NCBI GenBank assembly: GCA_021740645.1
Contig: JAIOZL010000019.1
Span: 1-64,000 of the forward strand
Length of the DNA: 64,000 nt
Direction: 5' to 3'
Origin: Bacteroidales bacterium
Lineage (GTDB): Bacteria > Bacteroidota > Bacteroidia > Bacteroidales > JAADJA01
Notes under the pieces: model-generated
Database searches by the model: none
Told to the model about the DNA's origin: nothing
What the model saw: only the letters and a program-made list of their open reading frames with translations
Position numbers and translations under genes: made by a program
Part shown: positions 18,052 through 26,849 of the stretch, piece after piece
Layout: each line of letters starts with the position of its first letter
Position numbering within the stretch: the first letter of the stretch is position 1

Positions 18052-19248
18052 TTAATACAAAAAACCAAAAATCCACAATGGCAATACATTTAGCATTCCT
18101 TTTTCGATGTTATCCTTAACAATATAGGCTTGCTTCAACCCGGAAATTTGAAATTGCTGTTTATTCCTACCACCAATTTCAAAATAAAGCTTCGCATTCA
18201 CTATAAAGTCAGTATTGTTAGAATAATTAACTTCATTGAATGCTGAAGCCTGGTTCAGGAAAAACGTTTCGCGGATATTACCCACCTCAAAATTTTGCTT
18301 TGAAAGCACATACAATAAATTCGTATTATGGAGGTAAATCTTTTCTGGCTTCGACATACTACTCAATCCTAAACTATCCGTTTTAAGCTGGTAAATGATT
18401 TCTGCCTTTTCAAGATAATCAAGCAACAATAATAATGTGGGACGGGAAACCCCGATGCGTTCGCTTAATTTACTAACATTGGGTTTGAATGGGACCGAGG
18501 TAGCAATTGCAAAAAGCAGTCTTTTTATCTTGAAAACCATCGAAAAATCAAGTTTATAAATGGAAGGCAAGTCATTTTCAATAACCAGGTTTAGTGTATT
18601 TATCAGTTTTTGGTGGTACTCTTTTTCCCCCTCATTAAAATATGGGTAAGCCCCAAGCTTGATGTATTGGTTGAACTCAAATACCGGGTTAACCCGGCTT
18701 AATATTTCATGGTAAACATCGGGATTGTTTTTCAGGATATCTTCAAGGTTTAATACTGGCAATTCAATTCCTGTTATTATTGCAAGATATTCGCGCAAGG
18801 ATAATTCATTTAAATGGTATTCGACCGCCCTGCGGCTCAAATCATATTTTGCTTTTTGAATTTCAAGTAAAGACGAGGATGTGAAAACAATCTGAAGCTG
18901 ATTATACGTATCATAAATTAATTTTATCTCCCGGGCCCAATCGGGGTATTTATGCACTTCATCCAAAAACAGGTACTTGCCGCCATTCAAAACAAATTCC
19001 TCAGCCAGGGAAAGCAAGGTGTTATCATAAAAATACAGGTCTTCCAAACTAATATAAAGTACCGTATTATCCGCAGGTAAATTAGTTGCAATGTATTGCA
19101 ATATCAAGGTCGTTTTTCCACTACCCCTGGCACCTTTAATAGCGATCAACCTATTCTCCCAATTTATATTTTTCATCAGATAACGTACAAATTTCTGGTC
19201 TGCCCGATCAATAATTTGCCTTGAATGTAAAAGTAAATCCTGTATCAT
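18052..19248 (-). CDS. AAA_14/DUF4143-type ATPase
   Basis: This 398-residue protein has an N-terminal P-loop ATPase domain with Walker A GARGSGKTT and Walker B KYLFLDEVHK, and a T-S-S-S-L-L segment like the sensor of the AAA_14 family. The middle includes a winged-helix-like stretch (SERIGVSRPTLLLLLDYL), and the end carries the conserved DUF4143 pattern with F-E-I-G-G-R-N-K-x-Q and LPLWIFGFLY. Such ATPases are common, often mobile accessory genes in Bacteroidota; their cellular role is unknown. The gene stands alone, with a matching promoter whose -7 box is overlapped by an inverted repeat. Confidence 0.88.
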   Translation of the reverse strand: MIQDLLLHSRQIIDRADQKFVRYLMKNINWENRLIAIKGARGSGKTTLILQYIATNLPADNTVLYISLEDLYFYDNTLLSLAEEFVLNGGKYLFLDEVHKYPDWAREIKLIYDTYNQLQIVFTSSSLLEIQKAKYDLSRRAVEYHLNELSLREYLAIITGIELPVLNLEDILKNNPDVYHEILSRVNPVFEFNQYIKLGAYPYFNEGEKEYHQKLINTLNLVIENDLPSIYKLDFSMVFKIKRLLFAIATSVPFKPNVSKLSERIGVSRPTLLLLLDYLEKAEIIYQLKTDSLGLSSMSKPEKIYLHNTNLLYVLSKQNFEVGNIRETFFLNQASAFNEVNYSNNTDFIVNAKLYFEIGGRNKQQFQISGLKQAYIVKDNIEKGMLNVLPLWIFGFLY

Positions 19249-19278
19249 TGCTAAATAACTTTAACAGTAATTGCATAT

Positions 19279-19300
19279 TTTGTTAATTTGCTTTAACAAA
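19279..19300. promoter_or_regulatory. inverted repeat overlapping the ATPase promoter (candidate operator)
   Basis: TTTGTTAA (19279-19286) and TTAACAAA (19293-19300) form a perfect eight-base inverted repeat with a six-base gap. The right arm overlaps the -7 box of the ATPase promoter, so a protein bound here would block transcription. A further TTTGTTAAT copy lies at about 19312-19320. Confidence 0.45.
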
Positions 19301-19326
19301 TTTACATCTTTTTTGTTAATGACCAA
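19297..19326 (-). promoter_or_regulatory. promoter of the AAA ATPase gene
   Basis: On the minus strand TTG (19324-19326), 19 bases and TAAATTTG (19297-19304) fit the Bacteroidota consensus. The box lies about 50 bases before the ATG. Confidence 0.65.
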
Positions 19327-19413
19327 AAACATTTTTTAGTTTTTTTAAATCCAATACCAAAGAGAAAGGCTGGTTTGAAGTGATTGGGGATAAAGATTGA
19401 TTCATCTTATTTT

Positions 19414-19446
19414 AAAAAAAGGGACCCTTAGGGGTTCCTTTTTTTG
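19414..19446 (+). terminator. orphan intrinsic terminator
   Basis: AAGGGACCC, a four-base loop and GGGTTCCTT (one G-U pair) form a stem flanked by A and T runs. No plus-strand gene ends here. It may close a short untranslated transcript or be left from a lost gene; it also insulates the response regulator gene downstream. Confidence 0.65.
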
Positions 19447-19561
19447 TTTTCATCGGATATTAGTAAAGAAGAAACCCAAAAGAATCGATACATTTTATTT
19501 ATGTATTGAATAAATCTAATATCTAAAACTAAGTTTTTATGAAAGCGTGTAATCCCATATT

Positions 19562-19605
<44 letters not shown>

Positions 19606-19655
19606 ACAAACCAGGTTTTAATTCAATTGCAATTAATCAATTAAAACCTGAAAAA

Positions 19656-20276
19656 ATGAAGGAAAAGATAAACCTAATGATTGCCGACAACCACCCATTG
19701 ATGGTAGATGGGATAATTGCAGCATTAAAAGATGAAACCAATATCAATATTGTGGGTTCAGCAATTAACGGGCAACAGCTATTAAATGAAATTCCCACAT
19801 TAAATCCCGAAATTGTTCTGTTGGATATTAAGATGCCCATATTGGACGGGCTTGAAACGGCGAAACAGTTAAAAACCTTATACCCACATATTAAGTGCAT
19901 TATTATTTCCAGCTTTAACAACAGTGGATTTGTAAGGAAAGCAATTCAATGTGGATGCGCGGGCTATTTGCTTAAAGACTGCGAAAAACCGGAATTGGTA
20001 AAGGCCATTAAAACAGTTTATGACGGGGGTTTGTATTTTAACCCTAAAAACGGCAGGGGATTGGTCCACGATATGGAACCGGCCACTTTATCGGGCAGGG
20101 AGCTGGAAATTTTAAAACTCATTGCAACCGAAAACTGCAGCCGCACCATTGCCCAAAAACTAAACATAACCCCCAACACGGTAAAAACCCACCGCGAACG
20201 TTTAATGATAAAAGCAGGGGTAAAAAACACACCAGGCTTGGTTTACTGGGCCATGAAAAACAACCATATTGATTGA
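19656..20276 (+). CDS. orphan NarL/LuxR-type response regulator
   Basis: This 206-residue transcription factor starts at ATG 19656. The frame stays open upstream to an ATG at 19539 through an AG repeat that would encode an Arg-Glu run; the family normally begins at the receiver, so the later start is favoured. The receiver has its acidic residue (D11) and phospho-acceptor D57 in VLLDIKMP, plus a LLKDC lysine. The C-terminal LuxR helix-turn-helix reads LSGRELEILKLIA, then RTIAQKLNITPNTVKTHRERL. No histidine kinase is adjacent. Tandem hairpins follow immediately and two T9SS cargo genes lie downstream; whether it controls them is unknown. Confidence 0.85.
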   Translation: MKEKINLMIADNHPLMVDGIIAALKDETNINIVGSAINGQQLLNEIPTLNPEIVLLDIKMPILDGLETAKQLKTLYPHIKCIIISSFNNSGFVRKAIQCGCAGYLLKDCEKPELVKAIKTVYDGGLYFNPKNGRGLVHDMEPATLSGRELEILKLIATENCSRTIAQKLNITPNTVKTHRERLMIKAGVKNTPGLVYWAMKNNHID

Positions 20277-20278
20277 GG

Positions 20279-20334
20279 TGTGGTGAAAAAGTACCACAAA
20301 ATAAATATGGGCCTGTGGTGAAAAAGTACCACAA
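20279..20334 (+). repeat. two tandem hairpin repeats after the response regulator gene
   Basis: Two identical 21-base units (20279-20299 and 20314-20334), 35 bases apart, each contain TGTGGT, an eight-base spacer and ACCACA. Each is a six-pair palindrome that could be a protein-binding site or RNA hairpin. Confidence 0.75.
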
Positions 20335-20355
20335 GGAAATGAAAACCATGCACTA

Positions 20356-20381
20356 TTTTGCGGCAACATAAAGCCGCAAAA
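20356..20381. repeat. perfect nine-base inverted repeat
   Basis: TTTTGCGGC (20356-20364) and GCCGCAAAA (20373-20381) are separated by eight bases. The structure has no following T run on either strand, so it is not a standard terminator. Confidence 0.7.
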
Positions 20382-20484
20382 AAATGTGCTGCAAAATAAA
20401 ATCAGTTTGTTTGAAACCGCCTTAAAAGGAAAAATAGTTTAACTTTACCTATACCTTTTACCTGTCAAAGAAATATATAATATT

Positions 20485-21744
20485 ATGAAATATAAATATT
20501 TGCTTTTTAGTTGGGTTTTCATTTTATCATTTTCAACAAATGCACAGGATTACTGGGAAGATGTTTTAACAGGAATTGATTCAACATTTGCCAGGAGCAT
20601 GTATATCAGTTCAAATGGGGATATTTATCTTGGAATGAACGGTTTTAGTTACCCGGGCGGAATATACCGATCAAGTGACAATGCCGCTACGTGGCAATAC
20701 CTCGGGTTAGGTGATTTTCCTGTTTATGCAGTGGAGGTTTGTCCGAATGGTGACATCATTGCCGGGGTTTATCATGGTATGTATAAATCAACAGATAATG
20801 GTGAAACCTGGTATGAGGTATATTTTGAGATATTAAATGTATCAGTTATCAAATCATTGGCGAATGGTTATGTTTTTGCAGGCGGCGGAGGGAATTTGCA
20901 TGGGATATTAAGGTCAACCGATTTTGGTGAAACCTGGGACACTTGTCATGTTTTTACCAATTATGGGCAGGAAAACCTTATGGCACTTGCAGTTTCTGCT
21001 GAAGGGCATATTTGGGCAGGCACCCATAATTTTTTTGGAGTGGGCAGTATATGGTATACTACCGATATGGGCGATACATGGACCATGATGGACACACCCT
21101 GTATTTACAATGATGCTTTTGCGCTTGCATTTCACCCACAGGGCGACCTGTTTGTTGGTTTTTTTGGAGAGGGGTTATATAGGTATAATTTTAGCACCCT
21201 GGAGTGGACAGCGATGTATTATCCAGTTGTTTCACCTAATACAATATTATTTGTTGGCAATAATAAAATTTTTGCAGGATTAGACGATTACCCGAATTAT
21301 TTCCCGGGAATTATATATTCAGATGATGGTGGACAAAATTTTGAGATGCTAAATAGCGGGATAAATAATGGCAATGGAGTTACAATTTATAACCTTTTTC
21401 ATCATCCGGACAATTTGGTATATACCCAAGGTTTGGGAGTTTACCGGAGTATACAACCTGTATTTACCGGAACAAAAGAGCAGTCATTGCCTCAAATTGT
21501 TCAATCTTTCAACTACCCTAACCCATTTAAAGATAAAACATCCCTTACATGGGATAATTCAACAGATGATGAGTTTGTAAAAATTTCTCTTATTGATGAA
21601 ATGGGAAAAATCCTTTTTCAAAAAAATGTAAAAAACTCAGGCAGGTATAGTATTGATCTCACTTCCATTGACAGGGGTGTATATTTTTATTCAATAAGTG
21701 AAAAAAGCCAAATTCACACAGGGAAAATGGTATTGGTAAAGTAA
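20485..21744 (+). CDS. secreted Asp-box (BNR) repeat protein with T9SS type-A sorting domain
   Basis: This 419-residue exported protein has a signal peptide ending near TNAQ. The central part is a beta-propeller built from sialidase-type Asp-box repeats: SSDNAATW, STDNGETW, STDFGETW, TTDMGDTW and SDDGGQNF. The final 85 residues are a type-A C-terminal sorting domain, with YPNPFKDKT, then I-S-L-I-D-E-M-G-K and RGVYFYSI, ending KMVLVK. It should be exported through the type IX system and displayed or released at the cell surface. No enzymatic residues of sialidases are evident, so binding rather than catalysis is more likely. Confidence 0.85.
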   Translation: MKYKYLLFSWVFILSFSTNAQDYWEDVLTGIDSTFARSMYISSNGDIYLGMNGFSYPGGIYRSSDNAATWQYLGLGDFPVYAVEVCPNGDIIAGVYHGMYKSTDNGETWYEVYFEILNVSVIKSLANGYVFAGGGGNLHGILRSTDFGETWDTCHVFTNYGQENLMALAVSAEGHIWAGTHNFFGVGSIWYTTDMGDTWTMMDTPCIYNDAFALAFHPQGDLFVGFFGEGLYRYNFSTLEWTAMYYPVVSPNTILFVGNNKIFAGLDDYPNYFPGIIYSDDGGQNFEMLNSGINNGNGVTIYNLFHHPDNLVYTQGLGVYRSIQPVFTGTKEQSLPQIVQSFNYPNPFKDKTSLTWDNSTDDEFVKISLIDEMGKILFQKNVKNSGRYSIDLTSIDRGVYFYSISEKSQIHTGKMVLVK

Positions 21745-21867
21745 TTATTCTGCTGCTTAAAGTAGTCCAATTCTTTTTGTTATTCTTCCAGCTTCATAAA
21801 ATAGGGGCATTCTATAAATTTCTTAACCAATTTCCATAACATTTAAAATACCTAAAATTTAACTATC

Positions 21868-24800
21868 ATGAAACAAATAAAATTAATATGTTTTAGTATT
21901 GCATTTTTAATAAACGTTATTTGCAGTCTATCAGTTTCAGGGCAATCAACCGGCCCGGACAATGAAACCGGGTATATTGATGATGATCCCGCATTTTGGG
22001 CAGGGATGGCGGATTTAGTGCTATCACCTGAATCAGGAGCTTTGCTGTTACCCCTTGAGGTAGATAACTCGCAATTGATGTATTTTATACAGCGAATTAA
22101 TCCGCAAACAGGAGAACCTCAAAGGGAACTCTATATCCAAAATGGTAATGGGGCATGTGCTGCTGTATCAACAGTCCATTATAATTTAACCTATGAACTA
22201 AACAGGGCCAGGGAGGTGTCCGGTTTACTTGATGAAAATAAATACCCTGCAAATTTTACATGGAATTTCCTGAACGGTGGTAATTATGCAGCAGGTTCCA
22301 CTTTTAGTGACAACCTTGAGATACTTGAAAGGAATGGTTGCCCCAATGGAATTGAATGGGGTGTCTGGGACCCGGCGGAATATACCATGTGGATGCATGG
22401 TTATGATAAATATTTCTCGGCTTATAACAACAGGATTGAAGGTTATTCAAAGATTTCCCCAATGCATAACCCAGAAAAGCTTGAATTGATGAAGCACTGG
22501 CTTGCAGACCACAATGAAGGGGCAGAAACCGGGGGGTTAATCTCTTTTGCAACAGGTGGGGCATGTACAAGTACAGAGTTTCTTTTATCCCCAAGTAATC
22601 ATGCCGGAGAAGAAGTTGTTGTTGATTGGGGTTCGGCCTGCAACCATGGGATGGCTATCGTTGGATATTGTCAGGATATTGTATGGGATTTTAATGGTGA
22701 TGGACAATACACCAATACAATTGATCTGAATGCTGATAATATAATAGATGTTAGGGATTGGGAAATTGGGGCTTTTAATGTAGTTCATTTGGCAAGCAAC
22801 TATAATGTTGCACAGGAAGGTTTTGTCTGGGTAATGTTTAAAACCATGGCAGAATGTACGAACCAGAATGCATATGTATTGCATGTAGAGCCGGATTACG
22901 GGCCGGAAATAGAAATAAAAGGTAAGCTGACCCATAACAAAAGAAACAATATCAAGGTAAGATTAGCCTATGGGGAAAATGCGAACAGTTTGCCACCTGT
23001 TAGTGGTTGGGAAAATACTTTGTTCAAAAACAGAGGGGGGGCAAATCCCATGCAGGGTATTGGTTATGATCCCTGGCTGGAGTTTTCCTTAAATTACGGG
23101 GAATATTTTAGTCAGGAAGAATTTGGTAAAATATTTCTAAGAATAAATAGCAACAGCTCAGAAGCAGGCACCCTTAACTCCTGGAAATTGGTTGACAGGA
23201 GATGGGGTGAAGTATTTGAAATTGATTTTCCAATCACAAATATTAACCTGCCCGTAAATTCTGACCTGGTATTTGAAATCCCTTATGACCTAATCCATCA
23301 CGAAAGCAACATAGAAGGCAACCTGACTTTCGACAGTGACATGGTCTCGAGGTTTAACCCTACTGTAAGCAATGGTGCTACACTCACTGTCGATGATGGC
23401 GTAAATATAGATATGTATGAAAGCGAACTGGAGATTTCCCAGAACAGCTCTCTGGTAATTGATGACAATGCAGCCTTTATAGCTAAAAAAGGGATTTGTA
23501 AAATTACTGTTGATGGTTCCATTAGCATTGGCAGCGGTGTTAGTTTTATTGCCGAAGAAGGGGCTCAATTGCAACTTCGTCTTAATAATAGCAATGCCGC
23601 GGTAAATATAGCAGGAGCAACATTTGATGGGGCAGCCATTATTTCTTACATTGATGAACTTACCATTAGTAATACTGATTTTGATGAGGGAGGAATTCAC
23701 GCATATAAGGGAGATCTTATAGTGAACACTTGTAGCTTCACCCAATCCTTTGCATATTTTTCAAATGCTGCCTACTCCAACAGTAAAGTTGTTATAGATA
23801 ACTCTGATTTTATAAATTCAAATGGGTCCTTTGCTGTCAAAATAAATGACTATCCTGACTTTACAATTGAAAACAGCACTTTTGAAGAAGGGGTTTATGG
23901 TTTATACTTATACAATTCTGGTTATGGAAGATATGGTGGAGAAGTAAATAATTGCCAGATTACGAGCAATAGCCAAACGGCCATTCATATTTATAATTCT
24001 GACGTTGATATTTTACACAACACCATTTCAGGAAACTTGATGGGTGTAAAATGTTTTAACAATAGTAATGTTAAAATCCAGGGCAACAACCACGACCTTT
24101 CTCAAGAGATCAAGGATAATACATATTATGAAGTTTATGCTTCGGAAGGTGCTTTTCCATATTATTTTCATTACAATGGAATAATTGATGAAGATAATAC
24201 TGAAGCAATGGTTTATTATAGCGGCCCGACTGGTGGGGAACTCAACCTGGATGTAACTAATAACTATTGGGGTAATAGTTTTTCTGCAAGTACTGACCTG
24301 TATCCCTCGTCAAGTTACACATGGCTCCCATTTTGGACACCCGCAGGTAGCAAATCTGGGGATGTTATCGAGTCATTATATAATATTGCCAAAAATAAGA
24401 TTGAGGTCGAAGACTATACAGGGGCTAAGTTAGATTTTCAAAATATAGTTGAACAATATCCATTATCTCAATATGCTAAAGCTTCCCTACGGGAAATTTT
24501 TGCAATAGAAGAATTTGGGGCTAATAGTTTCAGCGAGTTACAAACATATTTTAATTCTGTTACTCAGGACTCTGATGTGCCTGAATTGATTAAAGTCGCA
24601 GAATACCTTTCAAATTTTTGTAATATCAAAACCCATAACTGGGCCCCTGCTATTGATTGGTTTGAAAATATTATCGCAAATCCAATGAATATGGAGGATT
24701 CAATTTTTGCAGTAATTGACCTTGGATATACTTATTTGCAAATGGAAAATGCCGGTCAAAAATCAACATACATTGGCTCAATGCCAAACCACGTTCCTGA

Positions 24801-25164
24801 GTCAATCGAAACCTATAACTCAGATAGGGATTATCTACTCAGTCTTCTACCTGGTGAATTAATGAGTGAGGAAATGCAGCAAAACCTGTTACAATTAAAG
24901 GATGGTGAGCTATTATATAATGTGCCTAACCCTTTTAACGGTAACACACAGTTTTGGTATAAAACGGAAAGCACCTGCAAAATCCGGATATCGATATTTG
25001 ATTATATGGGAAGGCAAATATCTACCTTGGATATAGGAGAGAAAGAAAAGGGGAGCCATGCTGTCCAGTTTAATGCGGAAGGACTTGCACCAGGTATTTA
25101 CTTTTACAAATTGGAAATAAGTGGTCAAATGGCAGATAGCAAAAAGATGACAATAATTAAATAA
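21868..25164 (+). CDS. secreted papain-like (C1) peptidase fused to beta-helix, T9SS type-A
   Basis: This is a 1098-residue exported protein. After the signal peptide, residues about 60-340 resemble a C1 cysteine peptidase: nucleophile context NGNGACAAVST (C97), histidine in NHGMAIVGY (H260), then two EF-hand-like loops (DFNGDGQ and DLNADNIIDVRDWE) before a strand ending EGFVWVMF. The usual Asn-Ser-Trp motif is altered here (LASNYN), so activity is uncertain. Residues about 490-800 form a right-handed beta-helix with N/D/S-rich turns, followed by helical repeats (about 830-1000). The last 80 residues are a type-A sorting domain (NVPNPFNGNT, then PGIYFYKLEISG, ending MTIIK). It may degrade proteins at the surface. 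Confidence 0.8.
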   Translation: MKQIKLICFSIAFLINVICSLSVSGQSTGPDNETGYIDDDPAFWAGMADLVLSPESGALLLPLEVDNSQLMYFIQRINPQTGEPQRELYIQNGNGACAAVSTVHYNLTYELNRAREVSGLLDENKYPANFTWNFLNGGNYAAGSTFSDNLEILERNGCPNGIEWGVWDPAEYTMWMHGYDKYFSAYNNRIEGYSKISPMHNPEKLELMKHWLADHNEGAETGGLISFATGGACTSTEFLLSPSNHAGEEVVVDWGSACNHGMAIVGYCQDIVWDFNGDGQYTNTIDLNADNIIDVRDWEIGAFNVVHLASNYNVAQEGFVWVMFKTMAECTNQNAYVLHVEPDYGPEIEIKGKLTHNKRNNIKVRLAYGENANSLPPVSGWENTLFKNRGGANPMQGIGYDPWLEFSLNYGEYFSQEEFGKIFLRINSNSSEAGTLNSWKLVDRRWGEVFEIDFPITNINLPVNSDLVFEIPYDLIHHESNIEGNLTFDSDMVSRFNPTVSNGATLTVDDGVNIDMYESELEISQNSSLVIDDNAAFIAKKGICKITVDGSISIGSGVSFIAEEGAQLQLRLNNSNAAVNIAGATFDGAAIISYIDELTISNTDFDEGGIHAYKGDLIVNTCSFTQSFAYFSNAAYSNSKVVIDNSDFINSNGSFAVKINDYPDFTIENSTFEEGVYGLYLYNSGYGRYGGEVNNCQITSNSQTAIHIYNSDVDILHNTISGNLMGVKCFNNSNVKIQGNNHDLSQEIKDNTYYEVYASEGAFPYYFHYNGIIDEDNTEAMVYYSGPTGGELNLDVTNNYWGNSFSASTDLYPSSSYTWLPFWTPAGSKSGDVIESLYNIAKNKIEVEDYTGAKLDFQNIVEQYPLSQYAKASLREIFAIEEFGANSFSELQTYFNSVTQDSDVPELIKVAEYLSNFCNIKTHNWAPAIDWFENIIANPMNMEDSIFAVIDLGYTYLQMENAGQKSTYIGSMPNHVPESIETYNSDRDYLLSLLPGELMSEEMQQNLLQLKDGELLYNVPNPFNGNTQFWYKTESTCKIRISIFDYMGRQISTLDIGEKEKGSHAVQFNAEGLAPGIYFYKLEISGQMADSKKMTIIK

Positions 25165-25202
25165 CGATCTGGAATGAATTGAAAAATATTATTAATAACA
25201 TG

Positions 25203-25238
25203 AAAAAATGGGAACCCGAATTGGGTTCCCTATTTTTT
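25203..25238 (+). terminator. intrinsic terminator after the C1 peptidase gene
   Basis: The eight-pair stem GGGAACCC/GGGTTCCC has a five-base loop and is followed by TATTTTTT. Flanking A and T runs make it potentially bidirectional. Confidence 0.85.
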
Positions 25239-25350
25239 ACATAAAACATCTTACATAATTTATAATGCATGTTTTATATTGCATAAATTATGCAATGGAA
25301 TTTCAGGTCGATTAGTTTCAAACTTCGTAATCTTACTTCTTATCTTTCTC

Positions 25351-25358
25351 TATATTTG
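25351..25358 (+). promoter_or_regulatory. candidate -7 box for the ModE-like gene
   Basis: TATATTTG matches TAnnTTTG and lies 14 bases before the ATG at 25373, giving a very short leader. Confidence 0.5.
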
Positions 25359-25372
25359 TAAAAACTCTATTT

Positions 25373-25750
25373 ATGTCGAAAAGTTCCGCATTAGATCAAA
25401 TACAATTCAACCACAAAATCTGGCTATCCAGTAAAAATGGCAAGGGCATTATGGGCGATGGCAAATGGAAAATCCTGAAAGCCATCGAAGAACATGGCTC
25501 ACTCAAAGCTGCCACCGAAGCACTTGGGATAACCTACCGCCGGACCTGGGGCGATTTGAAAGAAATTGAAAATGACCTGGGTTTTCCTTTGTTGGATAAA
25601 AGCCGCGGTGGTAAGGACGGCGGACAAACCCAACTCACCCCTCAGGGGAAAAAACTGGTGGAAGCTTTTAATGCCTTTCATCAAAAAGTAGACAAAGTGG
25701 TGGAAGAGGCTTTTGAAAAGTTTAGGGAAGATCTGAATTTAGAACTGTAG
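25373..25750 (+). CDS. ModE N-terminal-like winged-helix regulator
   Basis: This 125-residue protein consists of a winged helix-turn-helix of the ModE/LysR type: GDGKWKILKAIEEHGSL, then AATEALGITYRRTWGDLKEIE and a wing with GG-x-T-x-LTPQGKKL. A C-terminal helix follows. The molybdate-binding Mop domain of full ModE is missing and no molybdate transport or cofactor genes lie nearby, so the effector is open. It is two bases ahead of the YdcF-like membrane protein gene, so the two form an operon. Confidence 0.85.
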   Translation: MSKSSALDQIQFNHKIWLSSKNGKGIMGDGKWKILKAIEEHGSLKAATEALGITYRRTWGDLKEIENDLGFPLLDKSRGGKDGGQTQLTPQGKKLVEAFNAFHQKVDKVVEEAFEKFREDLNLEL

Positions 25751-25752
25751 CT

Positions 25753-26748
25753 ATGAAATTAAAGTGGTGGATTTTTATCCCATCTTCCATGATGGTATTT
25801 GTTACCCTAACTTTTTGGCTACATCATTTTTTATCCTTTAACCAACCCGTTCACAGCAACAACTTCCTGATTGAATCCTGGATAAGCCCCTATGAGTTGG
25901 AGGAAGTTGCCTCAACCTTCGGGAACGATCCGCTTGCCCGGTATTATGTGGTGGGACCAAATTTTCAGGATGACAAAGACATGCATAGCCGTCGTTTCCA
26001 TGAACTTAAAAGACGGCCCCTGCGCCTATACTCCAACGTATCAATCGTTTTCGACCTGAAGGAAATTCACCATAAAACGGACACAATAACCCTTAAAATT
26101 CAAGCAGGAGGCTCAACTGTAAGAGAGGTATCCGCGCACCTAGTCATTGCCATTGACGGAAAATTAGTAAGCTCATTTTTTACTAGAAATGAGCTCAATG
26201 AATATGAGTTCCAGGTTCCTGTTAACTCAAAACCAGAATGGCTGACCTTATCATTCAGAAATGATCTTTTAACCAAAAATGAGGACAGGAACCTTAGGAT
26301 CGAAGCCCTGGATTTAAATGGGTACGACGTGTTTAACTTTCCTTTCACGTACAGCAAAGAGGAATCCTTGCTTTTTACCGGCTTTACATCGCGGAGCGGA
26401 CAAACTGCCAACTATCTTATAGATCTTGGAATTGATGAAAGCCGCATTATTTGTGTGAATTTTGACAAACCTCACAATAATCAAACCCTGGCAGAAGCAG
26501 ATGCATTTTTACAAAGTACGAATAGCCATCAGATCTCTTCCATCAATATTATTTCGTCTGATATCCATTGTCGAAGGTCGTTTACCACCTACCATTATTT
26601 ATTGGGAGAAAATGTAGATGTTGGGGTCATCTATTGGAAACCTATAGATTTCAAAAGAGCCAACTGGTATAAAAATCCTAAGGAATACCTGAAAGTTTGG
26701 GAAGAATTAATTTCACACATGATAAATTACCTGCAAATCAGGTTCTGA
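25753..26748 (+). CDS. membrane-anchored YdcF/DUF218-like protein
   Basis: This 331-residue protein has an N-terminal signal anchor (residues about 5-27). A beta-sandwich-like region follows (about 90-200; D-T-I-T-L-K-I-Q-A-G-G and L-R-I-E-A-L-D-L-N-G-Y), reminiscent of carbohydrate-binding modules. The C-terminal part resembles the DUF218/YdcF fold: TLAEADAFLQ, then INIISSDIHCRRSFTTYHYL, where members usually carry S-D-x-H-x-x-R. YdcF-like proteins (SanA, ElyC) act in envelope integrity by unknown chemistry. The combination is uncommon and the assignment rests on the C-terminal motif. Confidence 0.6.
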   Translation: MKLKWWIFIPSSMMVFVTLTFWLHHFLSFNQPVHSNNFLIESWISPYELEEVASTFGNDPLARYYVVGPNFQDDKDMHSRRFHELKRRPLRLYSNVSIVFDLKEIHHKTDTITLKIQAGGSTVREVSAHLVIAIDGKLVSSFFTRNELNEYEFQVPVNSKPEWLTLSFRNDLLTKNEDRNLRIEALDLNGYDVFNFPFTYSKEESLLFTGFTSRSGQTANYLIDLGIDESRIICVNFDKPHNNQTLAEADAFLQSTNSHQISSINIISSDIHCRRSFTTYHYLLGENVDVGVIYWKPIDFKRANWYKNPKEYLKVWEELISHMINYLQIRF

Positions 26749-26849
26749 TTCATCTTTTAAATTATCCCTTGTACCTGATAAACATTCTGAATATTATCGT
26801 GTTTGGTATGTATAAATAAGAGTGTTAATTTTTTACTTTAAAATTCGAG

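Noticed and set aside
20279-20334. CRISPR array
   Set aside because: Only two repeats with a 14-base gap, each palindromic, and no cas genes nearby.
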